From positions 1-20,080 of the forward strand of contig JAZKIX010000178.1 of the NCBI GenBank assembly GCA_040384645.1: 20,080 nucleotides of DNA, read 5' to 3'. The notes under the pieces are model-generated. The model searched no databases. It was not told the origin of the DNA and saw only the letters and a list, made by a program, of their open reading frames with translations. Position numbers and translations under genes: made by a program. This document shows positions 1 through 9,121 of the stretch, piece after piece. The stretch is from JAZKIX01 sp040384645 (GTDB taxonomy: Bacteria; Pseudomonadota; Gammaproteobacteria; Burkholderiales; Burkholderiaceae_D). The first letter of the stretch is position 1. Every line of letters starts with the position of its first letter.

Positions 1-147
1 GGATTGGCGATTATGTCATTTCGTCTGGAAAGGATAAATTTTAATAATTTCTGTGTAAGGTTTGTTCAAGCGCGCCGACAGAGTACGTATTGGGAAACAG
101 GAGAAAACAGTTTGATTTCTTTTGCGCGTCACATCAGTCGTGTAAAC

Positions 148-176
148 TTGTTTTGCAATTATCGTTTTACTTTATT
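148..176 (+). promoter_or_regulatory. possible sigma70-type promoter of the bufferin operon
   Basis: TTGTTT at 148-153 and TTTATT at 171-176 are separated by 17 nt, which would put transcription start about 20 nt before the ribosome binding site of bufA1. The match to consensus is only partial (3/6 and 4/6). Bufferin operons are often driven by ECF sigma factors; I looked for such a motif in 1-150 and found no convincing pair. The rest of 1-205 holds nothing else I can support. Confidence 0.25.
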
Positions 177-205
177 GAATTACCCCTTCACTTAGGAGAT
201 TTACC

Positions 206-466
206 ATGAACAAACGTCAAGCCCTCTTCGCCGCCGCCCTCGCAACCTTGTGCGCTTCTACTTTGGTAACGACCGCTCATGCAGCCGATGCTGAAAAAGA
301 AAAATGCTACGGCGTAGCCAAAGCCGGCAAGAACGATTGCGCTACAGCCACCGGCTCCCATTCCTGCGCTGGCCAAAGCAAAGTCGACAACGATGTCAAC
401 GAATGGAAGTATGTTGCTAAAGGCACATGTGAAAAAGCCGGCGGCAAAACAGTAGCAAAGAAATAA
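206..466 (+). CDS. bufA1: bufferin precursor BufA1 (DUF2282 family)
   Basis: An 86-residue secreted small protein of the DUF2282 type. Residues 1-26 form a Sec signal peptide ending AHA. The mature part holds four cysteines (34, 45, 54, 75) in the family pattern EKCYGVAKAGKNDC, then HSCAGQ and GTCEKAGG. In this family the precursor is a RiPP: an MNIO enzyme converts Cys residues to thiooxazole-type heterocycles and the exported product binds copper in the periplasm. AGGAG at 194-198 sits 7 nt before the ATG and fixes the start. It is the first gene of a three-gene unit with the maturase 35 bp downstream and then DoxX, the order also known from the gold-induced gig cluster of Cupriavidus. The family call is firm; the metal is inferred. 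Confidence 0.9.
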   Translation: MNKRQALFAAALATLCASTLVTTAHAADAEKEKCYGVAKAGKNDCATATGSHSCAGQSKVDNDVNEWKYVAKGTCEKAGGKTVAKK

Positions 467-501
467 TCCATTTCAGATTCAGTTTCAAACATAGTCAAAA
501 A

Positions 502-2142
502 ATGGACCGGCTCGTGCCAATCCCATCGACAAATCGCCAGGCCGGCGCGACCGGTCTGGGCGTGGGGCTTGGCCTCCGAGCCACGCATTACCGGGACTTT
601 CTGGAACGTCGGCCCAAGGTGGACTGGCTTGAAGTTCATACCGAAAATTATCTTGATCAGGGCGGCTGGGATTTCGACGTGTTGCAGCAGTTGCGCCACG
701 ATTATCCAATCAGCTTGCATGGTGTCGGGCTAGGCCTGGGTTCTGCCCGCGGTTTTTCAGTGCAGCATCTGGAACGGGTGCAGCGACTGGTACAGCGCAT
801 CGAGCCGGCGCTGGTGTCCGAACATCTTTGCTGGGGCGCGGTACAAGACCGTCAATTGAACGACTTATTGCCGATGCCGCTGACGCGCGAGGCGCTGGAT
901 CTGGTCTGTGAGCGGGTCGACCAGATGCAACACGCATTGGGTCGCCAAATCTTGCTAGAAAACGTGTCAACCTATCTGCGTTATCGCGACGATATGATGA
1001 GCGAAGCCGAATTCCTGGCGGCGGTGGCTAGCCGCAGTGGATGCGCGATTCTGCTGGACGTCAATAATCTATTTGTCAATCAAGCCAATCATCAGGAAGA
1101 CCCGCTGGCAGCCATGGCGGCAATTGCGCCGCATCTGGTAGGCGAGATACATTTGGCCGGGCATCTTGTCCTGCCGGAAGCGGTGGTTGACCATCACGGC
1201 GACCGCGTGGCGCCGGCGGTATGGGGGCTGTATGAATTGGCACTGGCACGCTTTGGCAATGTCTCTACCTTGATCGAATGGGATACCGATATTCCAGCTC
1301 TCGAAGTGTTACTGGGCGAGGCAGATCAAGCGCGCAGCATCGTCGTTAAAATGGAGCGGCAAGGTGCTGAAACCCTGCTGGCGCAGGCGCAAACGACATT
1401 TTCTGCAGCGTTGTTTGACATCGCTGCAGAGCCTAAAGCGCTGCCTTTATTCAAAGGCCACACTGCACTTGTGGCGCAGCGGCTTGCGCTGTATCGCGGT
1501 AACTTGAGCGGGACTTGGGACAAGGTATTGGGTGCAGCCTATCCGGTATTGCGCATGCTGGTCGGGGAAGAATTTTTTACCGCCTTGTCTCGTGCTTATG
1601 GCAAGCAATATCCGTCTGAAAGTGGCGACTTGAACCGTTTTGGCGCCCATTTCCCCATATTTTTACAAGTATTTCCACACGTGGCGCAATACCCGTATTT
1701 CCCTGATATGGCGCGCTTGGAATGGGCGTTGCATCGCGCGCATTACGCGCCGCCGGGCACAGCGCTGGCAGCCGATATTTTGACCACGCTTAGCCCGGAA
1801 CGATTCGAGACGGTGCGTTTTACCTTGCATCCCGCTTGCACTTTGCATGCCTCCGATTGGGCTATCGTACCGCTGTGGCAAGCGCATCAGGACGATGCCG
1901 AAGTCGAGTTTCCAGAACAATTGGAACAGGCATCGTATGGTTTGACGATTAGGCCGCGCTGGAAGGCCGGAATCTTGCCGTTGTCGCATGCGGCGCATGC
2001 GGCATTGGCAAGCTTGAAGGAGCAACTGACGCTGGGCGAGGCACTCGATGCGGCGCTTGACATCGATGCCGATTTTGATGTGGGACACCATTTGCAACAG
2101 TGGCTGGCAGCCGGGGTGTTGGTCGGGCTATCGGCAGAATGA
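502..2142 (+). CDS. fused bufferin maturase BufB-BufC (MNIO/DUF692 + DUF2063)
   Basis: A 546-residue single ORF joining two proteins that are usually separate. Residues 15-283 are the DUF692/MNIO TIM-barrel oxidase with its metal-ligand stretches visible: LEVHTENY (43-50), SLHGVGLGLG (71-80, His73), SEHLCWG (106-112), LLENVSTYL (151-159), LLDVNNLFVN (184-193), GEIHLAGH (214-221) and EWDTDIP (259-265). Residues 284-298 are a linker, and from about 297 to 546 it is DUF2063 (BufC), with LYRGNLSGTW (330-339) and an YPYFPDMARLEWA stretch (397-409). BufB oxidises Cys of the precursor using a mixed-valent iron centre, and BufC presents the precursor. Covalent fusion would fix 1:1 stoichiometry. The ATG at 502 has no clear Shine-Dalgarno sequence; GTG at 514 is an alternative. 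Domain calls are firm; activity is inferred. Confidence 0.9.
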   Translation: MDRLVPIPSTNRQAGATGLGVGLGLRATHYRDFLERRPKVDWLEVHTENYLDQGGWDFDVLQQLRHDYPISLHGVGLGLGSARGFSVQHLERVQRLVQRIEPALVSEHLCWGAVQDRQLNDLLPMPLTREALDLVCERVDQMQHALGRQILLENVSTYLRYRDDMMSEAEFLAAVASRSGCAILLDVNNLFVNQANHQEDPLAAMAAIAPHLVGEIHLAGHLVLPEAVVDHHGDRVAPAVWGLYELALARFGNVSTLIEWDTDIPALEVLLGEADQARSIVVKMERQGAETLLAQAQTTFSAALFDIAAEPKALPLFKGHTALVAQRLALYRGNLSGTWDKVLGAAYPVLRMLVGEEFFTALSRAYGKQYPSESGDLNRFGAHFPIFLQVFPHVAQYPYFPDMARLEWALHRAHYAPPGTALAADILTTLSPERFETVRFTLHPACTLHASDWAIVPLWQAHQDDAEVEFPEQLEQASYGLTIRPRWKAGILPLSHAAHAALASLKEQLTLGEALDAALDIDADFDVGHHLQQWLAAGVLVGLSAE

Positions 2143-2187
2143 TCGGTTTAAAAACCGGTTTTCAACAATTCATAAAAAGAAAAAATC

Positions 2188-2664
2188 ATGCAAAAAATTC
2201 TGAAATTACACCAGTCGTCCATCCGTTTTGACCAGCAGTTAACTGAATGGGGCGGCTCCGCCATGAGCTTGGCTTTGCGCCTGTATGTCGGCTGGCAATT
2301 TTTCAATTCCGGCTTGATCAAAATCGCGGATTGGGGCGCGACCTTATCGCTATTTCAAGACGAATACCATGTGCCGCTATTACCATCCGATCTGGCCGCT
2401 GTGATCGGCACCTTCGGCGAGTTGTCCTTGCCCTTGCTGCTCTTTGTCGGACTATTGTCGCGTCCTGCGGCGCTGGGATTGTTTGGTGTCAACTTGATGG
2501 CGGTGATTGCGTATCCGCAGCTATTTAAATTCGAATGTCCGGCCGCCATCAATGACCATTTTTATTGGGGCGTCCTGCTGCTGGTGATAGTGGTTTTCGG
2601 ACCGGGTAAATTCTCGCTTGATCGCTGGTTATCCAAAAACAAACATGGAGCCGGTACTGCTTAA
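2188..2664 (+). CDS. DoxX family membrane protein of the bufferin operon
   Basis: A 158-residue protein with about four hydrophobic helices and the DoxX landmarks: LRLYVGWQFFNSGLIKI near residues 30-46, GTFGELSLPLLLFVGLLSR near 74-92, then two further membrane segments and a basic C-terminus. DoxX proteins are the usual fourth partner in bufferin/gig clusters (gigT position), presumably an inner-membrane redox or quinone-linked helper, but their exact role there is not established. It lies 45 bp after the fused maturase on the same strand, with an A-rich weak ribosome binding site (AAAAAGAAAAAA) before the ATG. Its 3' end faces the cupredoxin gene, leaving 49 bp between the two stops. Confidence 0.85.
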   Translation: MQKILKLHQSSIRFDQQLTEWGGSAMSLALRLYVGWQFFNSGLIKIADWGATLSLFQDEYHVPLLPSDLAAVIGTFGELSLPLLLFVGLLSRPAALGLFGVNLMAVIAYPQLFKFECPAAINDHFYWGVLLLVIVVFGPGKFSLDRWLSKNKHGAGTA

Positions 2665-2713
2665 ACTTGCAGGCGGATCAGTAGTCGATTATTGGCTGAT
2701 TTTTGGTTGATTA

Positions 2714-3400
2714 TCAATAATACGCATCGTCGCCTTTCGATTTCGGTGGAGCGCGTGGTACCGGCGCCGGGCGCGGGACGAAATCGAATTTGAATTTGAC
2801 GGTAGTCGAACCGCTAGGTGCAACCTCGATCGTCTGCGATAAAGGCGGCGTCAGCATATTGGCCGTCCACGCTTTTACTTCATATTTACCCGGCGGCAGA
2901 TCGTTTAAGACCGCATTGCCGGCGCTATCGCTTTTGCTGAAGTAGGGCGTGTCGACTACATAAATAAAGCCGCGCATCCAGTCATGGAAATGACAGACCA
3001 GCGTTACTTCACCGGCTTTGTCGAACAGGATAGGCGGTTCCACCCGCTTATTGCTGACGCGCAATTCAAAGGTCTTGGCGGGCGAAAATGACTTCAAATG
3101 ATGTTCGTGACCATCGCGATTGGGGAAGCTGACCATCGTGCCGCTGCGGATGACGCTGACATAGGGCGAAAAACTGTAATTTTCTTGCGCCACTGCGGCA
3201 GTTGCGCTGGTTTTTGCGGCGACTTTGCCGGCATCGAGTGGATTGGCATATAGCACCGCATCCTTGACCGGTTGGCCGTTCTTGTCGCCGATAAAACCGA
3301 CCAGCATGACCGCTTGCGCCGGGCTTGCCAGTGCAATGGCGAGCAAGGATGGGCAGAGCGCGCCATTGATTACGCGTAGTAGTGTGGAGGTGTTTTTCAT
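2714..3400 (-). CDS. secreted cupredoxin-like protein (methylamine-utilisation type annotation)
   Basis: 228 residues starting at the ATG at 3400, with AGGA a few bases upstream; a longer frame to 3472 lacks such a site. Residues 1-30 are a signal peptide ending AQA. A cupredoxin fold is suggested by SFPNRDGHEHHLKSFS (91-106), which supplies the N-terminal His ligand (100 or 101), and by VCHFHDWM (135-142), where Cys136, His139 and Met142 reproduce the C-x2-H-x2-M spacing of amicyanin. Residues 155-207 look like a carboxypeptidase-regulatory or transthyretin-like beta domain (DLPPGKYEVKAW), followed by a Pro-rich tail. Such proteins are often labelled methylamine utilization protein, but no mau genes are here. 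Role: probably periplasmic copper binding or electron transfer. It converges on the bufferin operon, which may be meaningful. Confidence 0.75.
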   Translation of the reverse strand: MKNTSTLLRVINGALCPSLLAIALASPAQAVMLVGFIGDKNGQPVKDAVLYANPLDAGKVAAKTSATAAVAQENYSFSPYVSVIRSGTMVSFPNRDGHEHHLKSFSPAKTFELRVSNKRVEPPILFDKAGEVTLVCHFHDWMRGFIYVVDTPYFSKSDSAGNAVLNDLPPGKYEVKAWTANMLTPPLSQTIEVAPSGSTTVKFKFDFVPRPAPVPRAPPKSKGDDAYY

Positions 3401-3491
3401 GCAGGATTCCTGTTCGCGTGCATCTGATTTGTGAGTCTTGCCGATATTGCCGCTGGCAATGTCGCTTGCCAACAGAATACGTCAAGCCTGC

Positions 3492-5477
3492 TTAGAATTT
3501 CAATAAATCCTTTAATTTATTCTGCAATTGATCGACCGCCTCTTTTTTGGCTTCTTCTTTTTTTTCTGGTGTGTTCAAACCGAGTTTATTGGCAATCACC
3601 GATTTCAAAACGTCTTGTGCGACCTCGGAATAGACGATTTCAAACGCCGGCTGTTCCAGCGGGCCGCTGATGCGCACCGGCACGGTCAGGTTCTTCAATT
3701 GGCCGAGGTCGATCCCGCCTTGACCGGTGGCAGAATTGACTACCGTCACTCTCGCGATGTAGTCGAGGGTGTCGTGGGCGACATTGACGGTGCCGTCGCC
3801 GCCCACGCGCAAGAACGGCGACTTGAGCGCCAAGTCGTCGCTGCTGCCAACGCCGTTGGCAAAACGCATCGAGGCTGTCAGCGCTGAAAAATCGGTTTTC
3901 TCGCTGGAATCGGCCACCATCTTTTGATCTTGATTGCGTCCCAAGGCAGCATTGAAATTGCGAAATGCCTTGGCCAGGTTGATACCCTTGACTGCGCCGT
4001 CCTGCAAGGCCAGCGCAATCGTGCCATTCAGATTGCGTTTGAATGCGGTCGGCGTATTGCCGGCCATCGTCAGGTTGAGGGTGAGATTACCGCGGCCTTC
4101 CAGATTGTCGTGATTGAGCGCATCTTTCAGCAGCGGATTGATATTGATATTGCTCAGTTGCGGCCTCAGGCTGACGCTATTGTCGTTGGCATTGACGCCG
4201 ATACCGCCGCTTAAACTGCCGCCATACAACTGCGCTGCCAGCGGCGCGATTTCAAGCTTGCCTTGTGTGTTGCGAAGACGCGTGCTTACGCTGGTGGCTT
4301 TGATGTTTTGCACTTGCAAAGCGCCGATGCGCAGATTGCCGTCCAGCGTAAGTGTTTTCAGTGCAGAAAAATTTAGCGGCGCCTCTGGCTTCGCTTCGGA
4401 TTTGGCGGCGGGTGTAGCAGCGGCTGAAGCACTTGCAGCAGTCGTTTTGGGTGATAGATAGCGGTCGAGATTGATGCGGTCAATGCCAATATCGAACTTG
4501 ATCGCCATCGGAGAAAATTTGGTGACCGAAAAGCTGCTCTCGATATGGCTTTCGTCAAAGCTGGACGTCAGTTTGCCCGAGATATTTTCCTTGCCTAGGT
4601 CGGCTTGCAAGTTGCCGCGCAAGGGAATGGTCAACACTTTCTGCGGCGTCGCAGCGTTGGCAAGTTTGGCATCGATGGAAAGTGCGGCCAGCGTCAGTTG
4701 CTTCGTCAACAAATTGGCTTGCAGCGGCGAACTTAACGATATTTCCCATAGTTGCGTCGCCTTGCTGATCTTGCTGGAGATTGCCAGTTTTTCAGCCGCC
4801 ACGGTTTGCGCTTTCAGGTCAAAACGGAGCTTGCCATTGAGCTTGAAAGTGGCGCGCAGTTTTTTCGCTGGCGCTTCCAATTCGCCTGACAGATCGAGCT
4901 GCGTCGATACCTTGTCAGCGATCCTGCCAGTGTCGAGGTCGATATTCTTCAGCGCCGCAATCGGCTTGTTGTCGGCGCCGAACAGATGCAGGTTCGCATG
5001 CTTCAGCGCCAATCCCTTGACATCGAATTTCAGTGTGCCGCTATCGGTGTCAGCGGCTGGCTGCGCATTGTCTTTGGCCTTGGGCAACAGATCGTCGATA
5101 TTGGTTTTGCCATCCTTGTCGCGGCTTAGGGTCAGGTCGAGGCCGGTCAATTCGATGCGGTCAACCACCAATTCTTTTTTCAGCAATGGCATCAACGCCA
5201 GCGAGACATGAGCTGAATCGAGTCGCGCAAAAACCACCTCGCTATTGCGTGCCGACAGCGACGTCTTGCCTAAGTCGACGCCCAGATTTGGATAAAACGT
5301 CAGCTTGAGTGCGCCATCGATACTGAGGGTGCGCTGCTGCTTTTCCTTGACCACTTGCGTGATCTGGCTCTTGAATTGATTGGCGTCAAAGATGAATAGC
5401 AGATACCCCACCGCCGCCAGCACGATGAGCAAGAGGGTAGCAAGTAGGATCGCGATGGGTTTCAGGATTTTTTTCAT
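3492..5477 (-). CDS. AsmA family protein
   Basis: 661 residues from the ATG at 5477 (MKKILKP...), preferred over a 17-codon longer frame because the basic start leads directly into the membrane anchor. Residues 5-27 are a single transmembrane helix, followed by the AsmA N-terminal pattern (FDANQFKSQI, YPNLGVDLGKTSLS, VDRIELTGLDLTLSRD). The body is long repeating beta-rich AsmA/DUF748-like sequence with an Ala/Pro/Lys linker near residues 345-370, a conserved AsmA C-terminal region (KNLTVPVRISGPLEQPAFEI), and a Lys/Glu/Gln-rich amphipathic tail. AsmA-like proteins are inner-membrane-anchored periplasmic bridges thought to move phospholipids to the outer membrane. It precedes the cupredoxin gene by 91 bp on the same strand; a functional link is not evident. 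Confidence 0.9.
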   Translation of the reverse strand: MKKILKPIAILLATLLLIVLAAVGYLLFIFDANQFKSQITQVVKEKQQRTLSIDGALKLTFYPNLGVDLGKTSLSARNSEVVFARLDSAHVSLALMPLLKKELVVDRIELTGLDLTLSRDKDGKTNIDDLLPKAKDNAQPAADTDSGTLKFDVKGLALKHANLHLFGADNKPIAALKNIDLDTGRIADKVSTQLDLSGELEAPAKKLRATFKLNGKLRFDLKAQTVAAEKLAISSKISKATQLWEISLSSPLQANLLTKQLTLAALSIDAKLANAATPQKVLTIPLRGNLQADLGKENISGKLTSSFDESHIESSFSVTKFSPMAIKFDIGIDRINLDRYLSPKTTAASASAAATPAAKSEAKPEAPLNFSALKTLTLDGNLRIGALQVQNIKATSVSTRLRNTQGKLEIAPLAAQLYGGSLSGGIGVNANDNSVSLRPQLSNININPLLKDALNHDNLEGRGNLTLNLTMAGNTPTAFKRNLNGTIALALQDGAVKGINLAKAFRNFNAALGRNQDQKMVADSSEKTDFSALTASMRFANGVGSSDDLALKSPFLRVGGDGTVNVAHDTLDYIARVTVVNSATGQGGIDLGQLKNLTVPVRISGPLEQPAFEIVYSEVAQDVLKSVIANKLGLNTPEKKEEAKKEAVDQLQNKLKDLLKF

Positions 5478-5688
5478 TGCAGGCTCATGCGCGACTGTGG
5501 CGACACAGTGCAGGGTGGGAAGATGCAAACGATATTATCAAAATTCCTATTTGCAAAGATGCATTTATCAGGCGGTTTGCGTTAGATCGCAATGGTCAAA
5601 GAGGGATTTGAGTACTGTTCTACTCGATTTAATATTGGTGTCCATTTGCTAGGCTGGTATAGCAATAAGGCTTAGCTTTCGCATAGCC

Positions 5689-5756
5689 GTAGGTCAGACT
5701 TGAATCCGACAATGTCGCCTGGTCAATTGGGCAAGTCGGGTTAAAACCGGACCTAC
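5689..5756. repeat. REP-like palindromic element
   Basis: Outer arms GTAGGTC (5689-5695) and GACCTAC (5750-5756) are perfectly complementary. Inner arms AATCCGAC (5703-5710) and GTCGGGTT (5735-5742) pair over 8 bp with one G-T wobble, leaving a 24-nt apical loop and 7-nt internal loops. GTAGGTC combined with AATCCGAC is typical of REP-type extragenic palindromes in proteobacteria, from memory. Only one copy is seen in this window. Confidence 0.55.
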
Positions 5757-5816
5757 AAGCCTGCGCAACCGTAGTTAATGAAACAATTAACTGTCTGCTG
5801 TAAAGGATTAAAAATA

Positions 5817-5894
5817 GGGGGGTATATAACAAAATGCCACCTATCCCGCACGTTTTCATTGCTGCAAATAAAATACACCCATCAGTATATTTTC
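5817..5894 (+). repeat. dispersed intergenic repeat, copy A
   Basis: First of three related elements (others at 11110-11186 and 13268-13345). It shares the GGGGGTATAT head, CAAAAT, the CCCGCACGTTTT core and the final hairpin ATAC (5873-5876), an 8-nt loop, GTAT (5885-5888), followed by TATTTT. It lies 34 bp beyond the fumC stop and runs towards it on the opposite strand. Confidence 0.75.
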
Positions 5895-5928
5895 GACTTA
5901 ATTGCCTTTTTAGCCTCTGCAAGACAAG

Positions 5929-7317
<1,389 letters not shown>

Positions 7318-7369
7318 GACGTTTCCTTAAAAGTGGCTAGGCGTTTTGCCTGATTTTTTGCCGAATAGC

Positions 7370-7594
7370 TCAGGCGCTTTCCGCAACGATGGTAATGCGG
7401 ATATCGCCCAGCCCGACCACTTGTCCGGCGCGGATTTTGGCGGTCTTGCGCAGTTCGGTTTGGCCATCGACTTTGACTGCACCGCTGGCGACCAGCATCT
7501 TTCCAGCGCCGCCGCTGTCGCAGACACCGACCAGTTTCAGCAATTGATTAAGTTCGACGAACTCGCCATTGAGTGTGAATTCTAGTTTTTGCAT
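7370..7594 (-). CDS. S4-domain RNA-binding protein (YbcJ family)
   Basis: A 74-residue stand-alone S4 domain. The conserved order ELNQLLKLVGVCDSGGAGK, ASGAVKVDGQTELRKTAKI, RAGQVV matches YbcJ-like proteins (about 70 residues). They bind structured RNA, probably with a ribosome-related role that is not defined. The ATG at 7594 gives the usual family length; a frame extending to 7681 would add residues foreign to the family. The ribosome binding site is weak. It is the likely first gene of a two-gene unit with fumC. Confidence 0.88.
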   Translation of the reverse strand: MQKLEFTLNGEFVELNQLLKLVGVCDSGGAGKMLVASGAVKVDGQTELRKTAKIRAGQVVGLGDIRITIVAESA

Positions 7595-7722
7595 AATATT
7601 TTGACCGTGGATCGTAGCGCCTGTTCTAGCGCCATTTTGTTGGATGTGGAAAGGACACGATTTTACGTTGAAAACATGCAAGCTTTAGTGTCCATGGATT
7701 GCACATTTGCAGGATTGCCGGA

Positions 7723-7750
7723 TTGCAGCTGCACCATTTTTGCTATGCTA
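7723..7750 (+). promoter_or_regulatory. possible promoter of the DUF2058 gene
   Basis: TATGCTA at 7744-7750 is a fair -10 element. TTGCAG at 7723-7728 could act as -35, but the 15-nt spacer is short. It lies 61 bp before the start codon in the 216-bp divergent region with the S4 gene. Weak evidence. Confidence 0.25.
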
Positions 7751-7810
7751 GCGGCTTTCCACCGGCCCGCCGTCGCATGCGCAGCGGCCACTATTTACGG
7801 AGTTGCCACT

Positions 7811-8358
7811 ATGGCCTCTTTGCAAGATCAGTTTTTGAAAGCCGGCCTGGTAGATAAAAATAAAGCCAAAGTGGCGCACCAGGACAAAACCAAGCAGCAA
7901 AAGGTCGAGCGCCGTACCGGCACGCAAAGTGTCGCTGAAGCACGTCTGGCCGCGCTAGAGACACAACGCAAGAATGCCGAGCGGGCGCGCGAACTCAATG
8001 CGCAGCGCGATGCGGCGGCGACCCAAAAAGCGATAGCGGCGCAAATTACGCAGATGGTACAAAAAAATCGCCAGAGCAAGGGCGCCGNNNNNNNNNNGGC
8101 GAGATTGCCTACAATTTCACCCACGATAAAAAAATCGAACGGCTATATGTGTCCGCTGCAGTGCAGGGGCATTTAATGGCCGGACGGCTGGTGATCGTGT
8201 GCCAAGGCGGCACGGTCGAATTGGTGCCTAGGGTGATCGCCGACAAGATCGCCGAGCGCGATGCCTCGCTGGTAGTCCGGTCCAATAAAACCAGCGTCGA
8301 GATTGATGCCGACGATCCGTATGCCGCGTTCCAGATTCCAGACGACCTGATGTGGTAG
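7811..8358 (+). CDS. DUF2058 (YaiL-like) protein, interrupted by an assembly gap
   Basis: About 180 residues. The N-terminal part starts MASLQDQFLKAGLVDKNKAK and is a Lys/Gln/Arg/Ala-rich coiled coil; after the gap comes GEIAYNFTHDKKIERLYVS and a C-terminal domain with ELVPRVIADKIAERD and DDPYAAFQIPDDLMW. This is the DUF2058 layout (E. coli YaiL, 179 aa), called a nucleoprotein/polysaccharide-accessory protein but of unknown function. CGGAG lies 8 nt before the ATG. Codons before the gap begin at positions equal to 2 mod 3 and after it at 1 mod 3, so the 10 N cannot be the true length; the real gap should be 2 mod 3 (for example 5, 8 or 11 bases). The gene is probably intact in the organism. 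Confidence 0.85.
8088..8097. other. assembly gap (10 N) inside the DUF2058 gene
   Basis: Ten unknown bases used as a placeholder. The reading frame of the surrounding gene shows the true length differs from 10. Confidence 0.95.
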
Positions 8359-8759
8359 TGCTGGGCGCAATAATGTTTTAAAAAAGCGTTAACTTGCTTC
8401 AATGCAACGTATTTATTGGATATTGTTTTTACGTGCTGGTGCTGGTAAAAAATATTGGCGCGGCAATCGAATCCTTGCATGCAGCAGCTAGCCGCTTTCC
8501 AGCGAAAATATGATCGGCAAATTGACCACGGATATCGGTCTTGACGATGCTGATCTCGCCCCTTTCTTCGGCCTGCAATAGAGGGCAGCACGCGGACAGT
8601 TTTGCCGTCCAACACCCTTATTTGATGGATTTGCGACGAAGGCGAATCGCTAGCGCCGGTATTGCCGGCGCCGGCTGCATTCGCAGTAAGCGAATTAAAA
8701 CTAGAAACGGCGCGTGGACAGGTGCTTTGACTCTGCCCACACACCAACCACAGAGCTGT
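8359..8759. other. 401-bp stretch without a confident gene; possible decayed coding remnant
   Basis: No intact gene is seen. On the minus strand, two adjacent frames read as protein-like text: from about 8700 down to 8583 (NAAGAGNTGASDSPSSQIHQ, then IRVLDGKTVRVLP), and then, in another frame from about 8580 to 8470, AEERGEISIVKTDIRGQF followed by ADHIFAGKRLAAAC. This could be the remains of one frameshifted gene or chance. I do not recognise the family. Confidence 0.25.
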
Positions 8760-9038
8760 TTAGTCTTTGGCTGTATCCAGCAGCATGCCGCCCCCCAAAT
8801 CCAGGCATGCCGCAGCGGTAGTCCTGACGTAACCTTTGCCTGAACAGCTGTTATGGCCTTTACAGGCGTTAGTGGCAGTGGCGCATGCACCTTTCCCCCT
8901 GCAGCTGTTAATGCCGACGCATTTGACATTGTCGTTGGCGTAGACCGGGGTTGTGGCGGCAGCGTTCACGCTGCCCGACAGCGCCATTGCTGCGGCAGCT
9001 GCGGCCAATAGGGTGCCGGATTTGATATCGCGTTTCAT
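8760..9038 (-). CDS. bufA2: BufA2-like bufferin precursor, orphan
   Basis: 92 residues from the ATG at 9038, chosen because GGAGAA lies just upstream and a signal peptide follows (residues 1-27, ending NAA); the open frame runs upstream to 9218 without a signal. The mature part has six cysteines (40, 46, 52, 59, 65, 78) in the BufA2 pattern VKCVGINSCRGKGAC, NACKGHNSCSGKGY, ACLDLGGG. Such precursors are exported after an MNIO enzyme modifies their Cys residues, and they bind copper or related metals. Unusually, no BufB/BufC gene lies next to it; the only maturase in the window is at 502-2142. A MerR-type regulator is directly upstream with a dyad promoter between them. The family call is good; maturation in trans is inferred. 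Confidence 0.85.
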   Translation of the reverse strand: MKRDIKSGTLLAAAAAAMALSGSVNAAATTPVYANDNVKCVGINSCRGKGACATATNACKGHNSCSGKGYVRTTAAACLDLGGGMLLDTAKD

Positions 9039-9121
9039 GGTGTTCTCCAAAAAATGGGTATGACTGCAAGTGAGGGTGCAAATATGATGCCGATCATGCC
9101 TCGTAAGGCAGGCGGCAATGT

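Larger units (their letters stand above)
5529..5928. other. non-coding region with repeats between asmA-like gene and fumC
   Basis: About 400 bp with only short chance ORFs. It contains a REP-like palindrome (5689-5756) and copy A of the three-copy dispersed repeat (5817-5894), listed separately. The remainder (5529-5688) must hold the promoter of the asmA-like gene, but I could not assign -35/-10 boxes with confidence. Confidence 0.6.

Noticed and set aside
4..195. 63-codon frame at the window start
   Set aside because: No ribosome binding site, atypical composition, and it occupies the promoter region of bufA1.
2143..2170. Inverted repeat CGGTTT-AA-AAACCG as a terminator after the fused maturase
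   Set aside because: The stem is short with a 2-nt loop and no useful T tract, and doxX follows directly as part of the same operon.
4471..5211. 246-codon frame on the + strand
   Set aside because: Lies wholly antisense to the asmA-like gene; its Ser/Leu-rich translation is a shadow of that gene's codon bias.
5651..5760. tRNA- or small-RNA-like folding
   Set aside because: The paired arms fit a REP-type palindrome; there is no cloverleaf, T-loop or anticodon arm.
8109..8747. 212-codon minus-strand frame as an intact gene
   Set aside because: It runs antisense through the C-terminal half of the DUF2058 gene and its translation loses protein-like character after about 8580; at most the first third could be a remnant.
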